DNA of 64,000 nucleotides from contig CAMYKP010000012.1 of the NCBI GenBank assembly GCA_947259005.1, positions 276,384 through 340,383 of the forward strand, read 5' to 3'. This document shows, piece by piece, positions 8,447 to 16,936 of this stretch. The stretch comes from an uncultured Parasphingopyxis sp. GTDB lineage: Bacteria > Pseudomonadota > Alphaproteobacteria > Sphingomonadales > Sphingomonadaceae. The notes under the pieces were generated by a model. That model had not been told where the DNA came from and searched no databases. It was given only the letters and a program-made list of their open reading frames with translations. Position 1 is the stretch's first letter, and every line of letters begins with the position of its first letter. The translations under genes were made by a program, and so were the position numbers.

Positions 8447-8749
8447 ATGTTGTTCATGAGCAAATGGGAAACATCGCCAGAATATCGCAGCAGCAATTTT
8501 CAGGCGTTTTCAAGACTGCCGGACGGCGACCCTGTCGCCGACGGTGACGACAGCCTGCAGCTATTGGGCCGGTGGCACGACCTTGCCGGCATGTCGGGCG
8601 TCGCCATCTTCGCCTGCGACGATCCTGAAGCGATCGCACGCTGGGAGATAGCCTGGTCGGCGACGATGGACGTCGAAATCACTCCGGTCGTGGACGATGC
8701 CGGAGCGAAGGCGATCGGCGCGGCGCTCCAGGAGGGAGCAGGCCAATGA
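8447..8749 (+). CDS. DUF3303 family small protein
   Basis: The 100-residue cytoplasmic protein begins MLFMSKWE and contains LLGRWHDLAGMSGVAIFACDD and EWSATMDVEITPVV-like segments. These match DUF3303, a small ferredoxin-like-fold family of unknown function resembling stress-response alpha/beta-barrel proteins. GGGAGAG lies about 9 bases before the ATG. The stop overlaps the next gene start (ATGA, 8746-8749), so both are probably translated together. Confidence 0.75.
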   Translation: MLFMSKWETSPEYRSSNFQAFSRLPDGDPVADGDDSLQLLGRWHDLAGMSGVAIFACDDPEAIARWEIAWSATMDVEITPVVDDAGAKAIGAALQEGAGQ

Positions 8750-9927
8750 CCCTCGATGTCGCCTTCAACCCCTCCCCAAGCGCGCCCCCGATCGACGAAC
8801 GCTGCGCGTCTCCCAGCGCATCTTCGGCGACAAATATCCGCATTCCGACCAATGTAGAGGAGGTCTCGACGGATTGGCTGAACGCCGCGCTCGCGCCGTA
8901 TCTCGACGGCCATGCCGTCGTTCAAAGTCATGCCGAGCCGTTCAGCGACCCCGGCCAGACGGCGGACGTCGTCGATGTCAGGCTCAGCTTTGACAGCGAC
9001 GCGTGCCCGCTGCCGACTCGGATGATCGCGAAGCTGGCGGCGTCCGATCCCGAGACACGTGATATGTGCAGGATATTCAAACACTATGAGCGCGAGGCCG
9101 GTTTCTACAAATCCTTTGAGAGCGACGGACTTCCGCTCGTCAAATGTTTCCATGCGGATCACGATCCCGCGACGATGGACATGGTGATCCTGATGGAGCA
9201 TCTCGCGCCGTCATACTCGCCCGGCTATGCGATCAGCGTGGACCAGATCCGCCTGGCGGTCCGGGAAGTGGCCTTGCTCCACGCGCGCTGGTGGAATGAC
9301 GACTCCCTCAAGCGTCAGCCGGCCCTTGTCCAGTTGGACGACGAGGATCATTGGTTGAATGTGATGGAAGGCGGCCTCAAATCTTGCGAAACAGTCCGGC
9401 GTATCTTGGGTGACGACTGCGAGATCAGCATCGCGGCTATGGAAGCCTTTTCGGCTAATTTCAACGCCGCATTGGCCCATGTGCAGGCACGGCCTTTCGC
9501 GCTCCAGCATTGCGACTATCACGCCAAGCAGCTGTTCTTTCCCAAGGACGGCGAAGGGCGGTTCGCCATCATCGATTGGCAATTCTCGGTCGCCGGGCCG
9601 GCTGCATGGGACATCGCACGGCTTGTGAATCTCGGCCTCGACAGTGCAACGCGCAGTGAAGTTGAGGACGGGCTTATCGCTGAATATCTGGATCTTCTGG
9701 CGGCCAACGGTGTCGAGGATTACGGCCGCGAGAATTTCATGACCGACTATAAGTTCGGCGTGTTCCTGACCCAGTTGATAAACTTCATCGCGGTCAGCGA
9801 GACAGACAAAGCGCTGCTTGAGCGCGAATGCGCCGAATGCGGTCTCGACTGGAAAGAGGTCTGGCTGATGCGTGGCGAGCGCATGATTCGGGAGCTGGAC
9901 GTGCCTGGCTTTTTGCGATCCTTGTGA
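8746..9927 (+). CDS. Ecdysteroid-kinase-like / APH-fold phosphotransferase
   Basis: The 393-residue protein shows the aminoglycoside-phosphotransferase-type kinase fold. ALQHCDYHAKQLFF is the catalytic loop (HxDxHxxQ form), and AIIDWQFSVAGPAAWDIARL is the metal-binding DW motif. VILMEHLAP marks the hinge. These features fit the EcKinase-like family that is common in sphingomonads and mycobacteria. The true substrate is unknown; steroids, alcohols or acyl compounds are possible. It is coupled to the upstream DUF3303 gene by a 4-base overlap. Confidence 0.78.
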   Translation: MTLDVAFNPSPSAPPIDERCASPSASSATNIRIPTNVEEVSTDWLNAALAPYLDGHAVVQSHAEPFSDPGQTADVVDVRLSFDSDACPLPTRMIAKLAASDPETRDMCRIFKHYEREAGFYKSFESDGLPLVKCFHADHDPATMDMVILMEHLAPSYSPGYAISVDQIRLAVREVALLHARWWNDDSLKRQPALVQLDDEDHWLNVMEGGLKSCETVRRILGDDCEISIAAMEAFSANFNAALAHVQARPFALQHCDYHAKQLFFPKDGEGRFAIIDWQFSVAGPAAWDIARLVNLGLDSATRSEVEDGLIAEYLDLLAANGVEDYGRENFMTDYKFGVFLTQLINFIAVSETDKALLERECAECGLDWKEVWLMRGERMIRELDVPGFLRSL

Positions 9928-10102
9928 CGGATGACTTCAGACCCGGCTCAGACCATGTCGGTACTCAGCTCAGCTAGAGGTTACTGCAACATCAGGGCGG
10001 TCAGACATTCCATGCATATGGCATGAAATTCGAATGTCCGCTTTTGGCCAGTGGCGGACATCAAAGCGGCCCTGAAACAATGTCCGCTAACCACCCAATA
10101 GC

Positions 10103-10324
10103 TGACATCGCGCCTTGCGAGGGCCAGGAAAGCTGGCGGTCCGCTTTTGGGGAAACGGTAAAAACACCTTGAATGTCTGGTACTAGGGCGCAAAGCAGGT
10201 GATGGATCTCTTAATGCCAGAGTCTACAATGGGCCGAAAACAGGCATCCAGACTGACGCACATTTCCGCCGCCACAAAAAAAGCCGGGCAGTTTCCCGCC
10301 CGGCCCTTCTTTGCAAATGGTTGC
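10103..10324. repeat. ~220-bp direct repeat, copy A (copy B 12023-12244)
   Basis: From about CATCGCGCCTTGCGAG through the terminator to TTGCAAATGG, this segment aligns with 12023-12244 in the same orientation. Long blocks are identical, for example GGAAAGCTGGCGGTCCGC. The least conserved part is the middle (10215-10265). The copies flank the TPR gene. No coding function is evident. Confidence 0.8.
10275..10304 (-). terminator. Rho-independent terminator downstream of TPR gene
   Basis: On the minus strand the stem GCCGGGC...GCCCGGC (10283-10289 with 10298-10304) is followed by a T-run (the A-run 10275-10282 on the plus strand). It lies about 130 bases after the TPR stop. Near-identical terminators follow the barrel gene (12195-12224) and pstS (24404-24435). 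Confidence 0.8.
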
Positions 10325-10364
10325 ATACGATCCTTAACGGAAATTGGGCTTGAGGCAGAATACC

Positions 10365-10388
10365 GTCCGCTTTGCGCCCAAAGCGGAC
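10365..10388. repeat. Hairpin repeat GTCCGCTTTG-CGCC-CAAAGCGGAC, copy 2
   Basis: Identical 24-base hairpin to 6699-6722, with perfect 10-base arms. It lies 46 bases downstream of the TPR gene stop, between that stop and the terminator. Confidence 0.75.
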
Positions 10389-10434
10389 ACGGCTAGAATC
10401 AGCATGCAAGCGGCTAATCTGAATCCCTATGCCC

Positions 10435-11847
10435 TCAGGCGCGGCTCCAGCGCGCAGCGGGAGGGGTCCTGCACATTCGCGATGGCATTCGAACTTCCTC
10501 ACCGCCTCTGATAACAATGTCCGTCACTATCATGCAGGTCCTGCCAGCCGTTTCTTGGGATGCGCCCGCCGTCTGGGCTCGCGCTAGCTGCTGCACTGTT
10601 ACGAGGTTTTCGCGCGCGGCCAGACCATTTTCATCCTGCGCGTCTGGCGTGCGATCAGTGTATTCCAGAACCTCGCGATACAGGTCCTCCGCCTCCGAGT
10701 AACGACCCTGTTCCTGAAGCGAGACGGCGAGGTTAGTTTTAGCGGCCAAGGCTTCCGGAGCATCGGACCCAAGCTCTGCTTCTGCAACTTGCATAGAACG
10801 GCGCGCCAGCTGTTCGGCTTCCTGATTCCTACCCTCTGCGACCAACAAGCTCGCAAGATTGTTTCGGTTTAGAACTGTATTGGGATGGCTTGCTCCAACC
10901 GTGCGTTCTTGGGCTTCCAGTGCCCTTCGATAGAATTGTTCCGCCTCCGTGTTTCGGCCCTGATCGTGGTAAAGTACGGCTAGGTTGCCGATTGAGACGA
11001 GCGTATCGGGATGCTCGGCGCCCAAAGTCGTTTCCCGGAGTTCAACAATCATTTGGAGAAGTTCCTGTGCCTCGGCGAGCAGGTCTGCTTCATACAACAT
11101 CCGCGCAATATTGTTCGCTCCGTCAAGCGTTACGGGATGCTCCAAACCCAATTCACGCTCACTGGTTTCAAAAGCTTGCGTAAAAAGGGATAAGGCCTCT
11201 TCGAACCGGCCTTGCTCCCAATATAGAGTTGCCAAATTGTTCATCGTTGTCAGTGTCCCGGGGTGCCCGGGACCCAAGGTGCGTTCAGCAGTTTGGAGCG
11301 CCCGCAGATAATGTGGCTCGGCTTGCCTCAACTGACCCCTTTGCAGGTAAAGCGTGGCCAGATTATTCACCATAGCCAGCGTGAAATTATGATCCGGACC
11401 CAAGACACGCTCAAAACCGTTCAGCGCCCGCCGAATAAGCGGTTCCGCTTCGGCATCGCGGCCCTGATTAAAACGCAAAGCAGCCAGATTTGCGACGGTC
11501 TCCAACGTGTCGCTATGTTCGGGGCCAAGGGTTCGTTCCTGGGCTTCAAGCGTTCTCCGGATAAGTAATTCCGCCTCTGCGTAGCGCCCCATGGCGATTT
11601 GTGCCGATGCCAAATGCGTAAGCCATGAAAGCGTCTCCTGATGCTCAGGCCCCAGGGTGCGTTCACTTTCCTCAAACTGTTGCCTGGCCAGTTCTTCGGC
11701 CTCTGCATATTGGCCGGCGTCGTAAAGTTCTTGTCCTCTGTCCTCCAAACTCTGTTGAGCTCCAGCTGGTACTGCCCACATCAAGGCGAAAGAGAGCAAG
11801 ACGACAAAGGAAGACAGATTTACCAGATGGCTCATCCGTTGAAGCAA
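10435..11847 (-). CDS. Exported tetratricopeptide protein (kinesin-light-chain-like TPRs)
   Basis: The 470-residue protein has a signal peptide ending in VPAGAQQ (about residue 31). It is followed by eight or nine 42-residue TPR units with the recurring ERTLGPEHxxTL and NNLAxLYxxQGRxxEAE patterns. It is probably a periplasmic protein-interaction scaffold; no enzymatic domain is visible. The start is uncertain: TTG at 11847 gives the full frame, and an ATG four codons later is equally possible. The gene is noticeably poorer in GC than its neighbours and lies between two copies of a ~220-bp repeat, which suggests it arrived or duplicated as a unit. Confidence 0.8.
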   Translation of the reverse strand: MLQRMSHLVNLSSFVVLLSFALMWAVPAGAQQSLEDRGQELYDAGQYAEAEELARQQFEESERTLGPEHQETLSWLTHLASAQIAMGRYAEAELLIRRTLEAQERTLGPEHSDTLETVANLAALRFNQGRDAEAEPLIRRALNGFERVLGPDHNFTLAMVNNLATLYLQRGQLRQAEPHYLRALQTAERTLGPGHPGTLTTMNNLATLYWEQGRFEEALSLFTQAFETSERELGLEHPVTLDGANNIARMLYEADLLAEAQELLQMIVELRETTLGAEHPDTLVSIGNLAVLYHDQGRNTEAEQFYRRALEAQERTVGASHPNTVLNRNNLASLLVAEGRNQEAEQLARRSMQVAEAELGSDAPEALAAKTNLAVSLQEQGRYSEAEDLYREVLEYTDRTPDAQDENGLAARENLVTVQQLARAQTAGASQETAGRTCMIVTDIVIRGGEEVRMPSRMCRTPPAARWSRA

Positions 11848-12022
11848 GTTTTCGTGAGCGATTGTGGCCTCTCCTTAGCTTTCTCCAGCAGACTTTCGCA
11901 CAGGCCATGTGTGATTGAAACCTGGACTGGTTAGATGTGGCGGATCCAGTATGCCTAAGACGAACTTCATTTGCCGCACGCCAATTTGCGCACGTCCGTT
12001 TTCCACCCTTTCCACCCATAGC

Positions 12023-12244
12023 GGACGTCGCGCCTTGCGAGAGCCAGGAAAGCTGGCGGTCCGCTTTTGGGGAAACGGGAAAACACCTTGAATGTCTGGT
12101 ACAGGGGCGCAAAGCAGGCGATCGATCTCTTAATGCCCAATGTCCGCAATGGGTCGAAAACGGACATCCGGGCTGACACAGATCTCCGCCGCGCACAAAA
12201 AAGCCGGGCAGTTTCCCGCCCGGCTGTTCTTGCAAATTGGCTGC
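12023..12244. repeat. ~220-bp direct repeat, copy B (copy A 10103-10324)
   Basis: Same orientation as copy A, with small insertions and deletions. Its right end, from the CCGCC before the A-run onward, also matches the DNA at the pstS 3' end near 24394. It therefore joins two kinds of homology at the terminator. Confidence 0.8.
12195..12224 (-). terminator. Rho-independent terminator, copy at barrel-gene end
   Basis: Stem GCCGGGC/GCCCGGC (12203-12209 with 12218-12224), with the T-run on the minus strand (A-run 12197-12202). It lies about 120 bases beyond the stop of the barrel gene, with the pstS remnant between. Confidence 0.75.
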
Positions 12245-12330
12245 TTTCCTGGCTTTCGGGGTCGGCAGTCGTCAGCGCCCTCATCGCCTCGGCGGTGGCG
12301 GCGTTGATCGCGCTGACATCGTCCGGACGT
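12240..12330 (-). pseudogene. Remnant of a pstS 3' end
   Basis: Read on the minus strand, 12326-12252 encodes PDDVSAINAATAEAMRALTT then ADPES. The intact PstS ends PDDVRATNAAIAEAMTALTA then ADFES. The codon after the final Ser is CAG where pstS has its TAG stop. The homology continues through the adjoining terminator, so the two loci share roughly 140 bases. The fragment has no start and no upstream coding region, because the barrel gene's 3' end replaces it. It is a decayed or recombined paralog end. Confidence 0.8.
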
Positions 12331-12342
12331 GCGTATCCCGCA

Positions 12343-14856
12343 TCAGATCCGCCACAAAAAGCCGATCCGGAACAGGTTTTCGTTATGGTCGAAGCCGTCC
12401 ACGGACAAATCCGCCGCCACGTCGTAGCTGCGATAATCGGTCAGGCTATAGTCGAGGCGCAGCCGCAATCTTGTGCCGATACCGACTTCCATGCCCGCGC
12501 CGAAACGCAATCCCGTTTCGGTTTCGCGCGACCTGACAGAGGTGGACGATGTGGCATAGGGTATGTCGAAGCGTGTCCGCACGGCCCCGACATGGCCATA
12601 AAACAGCGCTGAATCGCTCACGACATATCCGAGCCGGGCGCGGGCGCCGAACGAATATTCATGCTCTGCGGAATATATCCGGCCGGTCGGATCCCGTTCG
12701 ATATTCCAGTCGATATTGGAGATATCGGCTTCCACCTCGGCGCCGATGTAAATGCGGGAAAAGACCGCCCCTCCTCCGGCGAACATGCCGATCATCGGGC
12801 CCTGGCTTGCGCGCTGGATATCGATCGCCGTCATGCCCTGGCGCGTCCCGAGGTTGCGACTGACAAGCGTTCCATGCCCAAACTGCCCGCCGATGAAGAA
12901 CCCCGAAAAATCGGTGGGGGCAACGTCATTCTCTTCCGCCTGGCCAGCGCCGAAACGCACGCCGCCGCCGATCCGCACCTGGCTCTCCGATGTCGAAAAA
13001 TTGTCGAAATCCCCGCTGCCGGTCGGGATATCCTTGTCGCCGTAGGAAATGAGGACATACTCCATGCGGATAAAGCCGCGCCGGCCTGCAGCAGCATCGA
13101 TGCCCAGCCCGAATTCAAGGCCCGTCTGGCGGTCGTCTTCAGCATAGTTCAGGCCGCCATGATCGTAACGCGTACGGAAATTGGTGCTGACAATGCCGAA
13201 CCTGCCATAGGCAAGATCGCGGCCCGGCAGGACATATCCCAACCGTCCGGCAAGGCCGATGCGGTCTTTTTCTTCCAGCGAGAAAACGCGGCTGGCGGTA
13301 TGTTGCCAGTCCGGCCCATCCAACTGGCCGTTCGCTTCGATCCCGATATAGAGGTTGTCGATCAGGGCGCCGTAGCCAATGGCAGCGCCATAGCTCGCTC
13401 CATGATCTCCGAAGTCCGCCGTATTGCTGCCCGGCCCGCGAGGACCGTCCAGCCCGGTTGCAATGGCGCCGTGGCCGAGAGTCAGCGCGATATAGCCGCC
13501 GCCGGGCATGGTCCGGGCGCTCAGATCCGGTGCGCCATCCCCTGCAAAACCGGGGCGCAGCTGCGCGCCCAGCCTGAACAGGAAACGGTTCCGGTCATAA
13601 TCGAATCCTGCCGCATTCGAACTGCGCTGCGCCAGATTATATTCCACGCCGAAGAACAGATGGCGCTGGAACCAGTAACGCCCCCAGAGATTTGCCCCGG
13701 TCACGAATTCGGACCGGGCGTCGCCCTGATAATCATAATGGGACCCGCGCAGGTCAAAGCCCGCAGACAGCCGTGAGGCGACCGTGGACCTGAGAGACAG
13801 GCTGCCACTCGTCAATATATAGGCCGATGCGCCCGGCAGCGTCGTCTCTTCGATGCTCCGCTCTACCCGCAGTGCAGCGGATAACCCGTCCGATCCGCGC
13901 CAGTTGAGCGCGGCGCCGAAATCCATCGCTGAAATGTCGCTGAGGCGGAAATCGTCATAATCCTGGTGCATATAGCCGACAAATATTTCGCCGCTCAGCC
14001 TCGGCGAGAAGGTATGACGGATACCGCCGACAGCGGCGAAACCTTCCGAATTGCGCCGATATCCGAAATCGTCGAGAAGGTTGTCATAGTCGCGATTGTC
14101 ATAGGATCCCTGGACGAACAGTTCAGCGCCCGAATCCAGCACATGGCCGATGCGCACGCCAAGCTCCGCCTGTGTCCGGTCACGGTCGTCATTGTTGATC
14201 GTGCCGCCGAGCGCCGGAACATCCGAAAAATCGAAACGGTTCACCGTGCCGACAAAGCGCGCCAGCACCGGTTCCGTACGGAGGCGGACCGCCAGAAAAC
14301 CGTACGCCCTTTCATATTCCGTCGGCTCCAGGCCATTGACGGCTTCCGGCGAGGCCCGGTTTTCGTGATCCCACCGATAGTCGCCCCCTGCCAGCACGGA
14401 GAATGACGGCGACAGTCGAAGCCGGGTTTCGACGCCGATCAGCCAGTCCTCGTAATTCTCGCTTTCATTGTCCGCATAGCGCCCGATCTCGGCCGAACTC
14501 CGCAAGGTCAGGCGATCGCCGCCGGAGCCCGTTGAAAAACCCAGGGCCGGACGTGCCACGAAAAGCATGTCATCGACTTCGCTACTGCGCGTGGCGAATA
14601 TATTGTCATCATAACCGGCGTCGAGATGCAGGGACGCATCGAAACGGCTGCTCGAACTTGGCGCGGGAGTGGTAAACTCAGGCGCTGTCGTTTCCGGAGC
14701 GTCCTGGGCAAAGGTAGGGGCCGAAATCGCGGCCATCGTTGCCAGTAGCAGCGCCCTGAATGTCCGGCGTGACGGACAGGGTGTGGCGAGCAGACTGAAT
14801 GGCCGGCCGTTCGGCGACCCAAATTCATATTCCAATATTTTTCCCCGATGGTGCAC
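12343..14856 (-). CDS. Large outer-membrane protein: BBP2-like barrel fused to two OMP beta-barrel domains
   Basis: The frame gives 837 residues from a GTG three bases after the upstream lipoprotein stop. That start has no ribosome site, and a later start just before the signal segment (RALLLATMAAISAPTFAQD) is likely. Residues ~60-440 resemble the BBP2/putative beta-barrel porin 2 family (HLDAGYDDNIFATRSSEVDD). Residues ~450-640 and ~645-837 each look like an independent small Opa/OmpA-type barrel, both with IGIEA/IGAEVEA, LGYV and RLDYSL/RMEYVL strands. The protein ends in an aromatic-containing FLWRI. Three barrels in one chain are unusual. BBP2 proteins are often linked to exopolysaccharide export, but no such genes are adjacent. 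Confidence 0.7.
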   Translation of the reverse strand: MHHRGKILEYEFGSPNGRPFSLLATPCPSRRTFRALLLATMAAISAPTFAQDAPETTAPEFTTPAPSSSSRFDASLHLDAGYDDNIFATRSSEVDDMLFVARPALGFSTGSGGDRLTLRSSAEIGRYADNESENYEDWLIGVETRLRLSPSFSVLAGGDYRWDHENRASPEAVNGLEPTEYERAYGFLAVRLRTEPVLARFVGTVNRFDFSDVPALGGTINNDDRDRTQAELGVRIGHVLDSGAELFVQGSYDNRDYDNLLDDFGYRRNSEGFAAVGGIRHTFSPRLSGEIFVGYMHQDYDDFRLSDISAMDFGAALNWRGSDGLSAALRVERSIEETTLPGASAYILTSGSLSLRSTVASRLSAGFDLRGSHYDYQGDARSEFVTGANLWGRYWFQRHLFFGVEYNLAQRSSNAAGFDYDRNRFLFRLGAQLRPGFAGDGAPDLSARTMPGGGYIALTLGHGAIATGLDGPRGPGSNTADFGDHGASYGAAIGYGALIDNLYIGIEANGQLDGPDWQHTASRVFSLEEKDRIGLAGRLGYVLPGRDLAYGRFGIVSTNFRTRYDHGGLNYAEDDRQTGLEFGLGIDAAAGRRGFIRMEYVLISYGDKDIPTGSGDFDNFSTSESQVRIGGGVRFGAGQAEENDVAPTDFSGFFIGGQFGHGTLVSRNLGTRQGMTAIDIQRASQGPMIGMFAGGGAVFSRIYIGAEVEADISNIDWNIERDPTGRIYSAEHEYSFGARARLGYVVSDSALFYGHVGAVRTRFDIPYATSSTSVRSRETETGLRFGAGMEVGIGTRLRLRLDYSLTDYRSYDVAADLSVDGFDHNENLFRIGFLWRI

Positions 14857-14859
14857 GAA

Positions 14860-15447
14860 CTAGTCCGGCCGCTGGATGGAAGGCTCCAGATCGGCGACAA
14901 CCTGACGGGCGTCAAAGGCCTTGCGGCCATCGCCCGGAGGGCGCCCCTGGTGCATTATGATTTCCGCCTGAGCGTCGAATCTCTCGACGGTGCGAATGTC
15001 GACCCGGTTGGTCCAGAATGCACCGCCCCATTCCGGATGCCAGATCCGCCAGCCCACATTCGGGCGATAATAGCGCCAATGTGGCCGCCAATAGGGATAG
15101 GCCGGGCCGTACCATGGGCTGTAGCGGAAATCCGGCTCGACATAGGTCCGGGCATCGCGTTCGGTCATCCGGTCCACGATGACGAACCAGTCATATCCGT
15201 TTTCCAGGGTCAGCTCCGCCGCACGGTACAGGAGATAGCCTTCAACCCGATCCCGCGATGTCAGGGTATTGCCCGCGAATTCGACCCGGCAGCGATTTGC
15301 TTCAAAGCATTCTTCCGAATATCCCCCCGACACCGCCTGACCGGCGACATTGGGTTGATAGGGGGTGGCGGTGACGCACGCCGCAAGAGCCAGCAGCGCG
15401 GTGCATACAGCGACAAGCCGCCCGGATCGATTCGACAGTGAAGGCAT
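14860..15447 (-). CDS. Lipoprotein of the CC0125/CC1285 family
   Basis: The 195-residue protein has a lipobox (LALAAC, Cys at about residue 24). It also has the family's core: RDRVEGYLLYRAAELTLENG followed by WFVIVDRM. A Trp/Tyr/Pro-rich stretch (YSPWYGPAYPYWRPHWRYY) follows, and a C-terminal segment with VERFDAQAEI. These are outer-membrane-attached proteins of unknown function common in alphaproteobacteria. GGGAGA precedes the ATG. The gene sits between an exported acidic protein and the three-barrel protein, with only three bases to the latter, so the three are likely one operon. Confidence 0.82.
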   Translation of the reverse strand: MPSLSNRSGRLVAVCTALLALAACVTATPYQPNVAGQAVSGGYSEECFEANRCRVEFAGNTLTSRDRVEGYLLYRAAELTLENGYDWFVIVDRMTERDARTYVEPDFRYSPWYGPAYPYWRPHWRYYRPNVGWRIWHPEWGGAFWTNRVDIRTVERFDAQAEIIMHQGRPPGDGRKAFDARQVVADLEPSIQRPD

Positions 15448-15519
15448 CCCGGATTCTCCCTTTCCGGTGGCGTGGCCGGCCCTTGCGAGCCAGCCTGCCC
15501 CGGATCAGCTGGTTTCGCC

Positions 15520-16830
15520 TTAATCAACCGGATCGGTTGGCTCTTCGATCGGTTCATCTGGCCCCCCACCGTTCGAACCGGTCGAGATCGGAACTTCATA
15601 TTCATGGATGAACTCGACGACCGCACGGGCGTCGTCAGCGGCCTGCGCAAATGCGGTCAGCGTGCCTGCATCGGAAAAGTCCACACTGCCGAAAACGGCT
15701 TCGTAGACGTTTACGACGGTCGGCTCCCACGACCCGTCGGGCTGCTGCACCAGCACCTCAACCGTGATATTCTCATAGGCATCGGACCGGTCATAGCTGA
15801 ATTCGCTAAAATCCATGACCGAATAGGTCACGCTGCCCTGGGACTCCGTATTGATGCCGAGAAAGGCGTTGATATAGGCGACTTCGTCGGTAACCAGTTC
15901 GCCGGTCTTGTCGCTCGCGGCTGCAAGGAACGACGTAGCAGAGACCAGATCGGCGAGCGTAAAGACGCCATCGACCAGATGATCGAATTCGGTGCCCGGC
16001 AGGTCTTCCACGCCGGGGATCGTGCCGGTCGTCATCAACGCCACATAGATGGCCAGATTTTCAAGCGGTGAGTCGATCGTCCGGGTAACACCGTCAACCG
16101 TCAGCACCAGACGGCCCGCGGCATCGAGCGACACCTCGGTCGCATCGTTGAGAAGCGTGACGACTTCCTGTGCCCGGCGATCCAGAACGCTGTTCGGCGC
16201 ACGTCCCACATTGAGCCGGCCCAGCTCCACTTCGATCGCGAGAGACGGATCGACCGGAGCGCCTTCCTCATCGAGCGGAATCGGATTTCCGTCGGCATCG
16301 ATCGGCTGCACCCAACCCTCCGGCGTCAGGATAGGAATGCCATTTTCATCGCGCAGGATGACGTAGAGGTCCCCGAACAGGTCGCCCCTTGTGCTGCCGG
16401 CCGTAGAGGGCCTGCCGCCGCGATCATTGGGGCCACCGCCGCCGCCGGCCCAATCCGGACGATCCGAATCGTCCCCATCGTCATCGCCGGCAATATCGCG
16501 GAAAATGTCATCCATGTTGTTATAATGGCCGCGTCCCGAGCCGCTCCCCGGCAAACGATTGCCGCGCTGGCCTTGCGATCCGTGATCGGAGCCGGACCCA
16601 TGGTCCGAACCGGAGTCATGATCCGAACCGGAATCATGGTCCGAATGATCCGAATCGGCGTCGCTATGCCCGCCATCGCTGTGTCCGCCACCGGATTGCT
16701 GCACCTTGACCAGCGCGGGACTGGTTTCCGCAGCCAATGCGGGCGCGCCCCCACCGATTGCTATCAGCGCGATAGCGGCAACGCCGGCCCGGAGAATCTT
16801 GAACTGGGTGGCTTTTTCAGAGATCGACAT
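15520..16830 (-). CDS. Exported protein with Ser/Asp/His/Gly-rich region, function unknown
   Basis: The start at 16830 is supported by AGGTGA and by a clean signal peptide ending in APALAAE; the longer frame from 16950 adds 40 implausible residues. The 436-residue product continues with a low-complexity segment of about 50 residues built from HSDGG, DSDHSDHD and SGSDHG units. An Asp/Gly-rich linker and a folded region (~residues 150-430) follow. The His/Asp repeats could bind divalent metal or calcium, but no known domain is recognised. It is first in a group with the lipoprotein and barrel genes, behind an FNR-type box. Confidence 0.7.
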   Translation of the reverse strand: MSISEKATQFKILRAGVAAIALIAIGGGAPALAAETSPALVKVQQSGGGHSDGGHSDADSDHSDHDSGSDHDSGSDHGSGSDHGSQGQRGNRLPGSGSGRGHYNNMDDIFRDIAGDDDGDDSDRPDWAGGGGGPNDRGGRPSTAGSTRGDLFGDLYVILRDENGIPILTPEGWVQPIDADGNPIPLDEEGAPVDPSLAIEVELGRLNVGRAPNSVLDRRAQEVVTLLNDATEVSLDAAGRLVLTVDGVTRTIDSPLENLAIYVALMTTGTIPGVEDLPGTEFDHLVDGVFTLADLVSATSFLAAASDKTGELVTDEVAYINAFLGINTESQGSVTYSVMDFSEFSYDRSDAYENITVEVLVQQPDGSWEPTVVNVYEAVFGSVDFSDAGTLTAFAQAADDARAVVEFIHEYEVPISTGSNGGGPDEPIEEPTDPVD

Positions 16831-16936
16831 ATTTTCACCTGTGGTTGTGGTTCCGTAAAAACTGCTCGGCTGTCGTCGCACCGACAAGACCGACCAGCAT
16901 GCACGGGCACTCCTAAACCGTCTCGGATACGCCGAA

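Larger units (their letters stand above)
9928..10434. other. Repeat-rich intergenic region, no gene seen
   Basis: This 507-base gap holds a hairpin with ATGTCCGC/GCGGACAT arms (10034-10061), the ~220-base repeat copy A (10103-10324) including a terminator, and a second hairpin (10365-10388). Short open frames here have no ribosome site or recognisable product. The terminator is oriented to serve the TPR gene transcribed from the right. Confidence 0.7.
11848..12342. other. Repeat-rich intergenic region with pstS remnant
   Basis: This 495-base gap contains the TPR leader, repeat copy B (12023-12244) with its terminator, and a remnant of a pstS 3' end (12240-12330). Apart from that remnant, no supported coding sequence was found. 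An imperfect ATGTCCG/CGGACAT dyad lies near 12139-12168. Confidence 0.7.

Noticed and set aside
16560-16720. Repeats in the Ser/Asp/His-rich coding stretch as a possible CRISPR or VNTR locus
   Set aside because: The periodicity is short, follows codons and lies inside an open reading frame with a signal peptide; there are no spacers.
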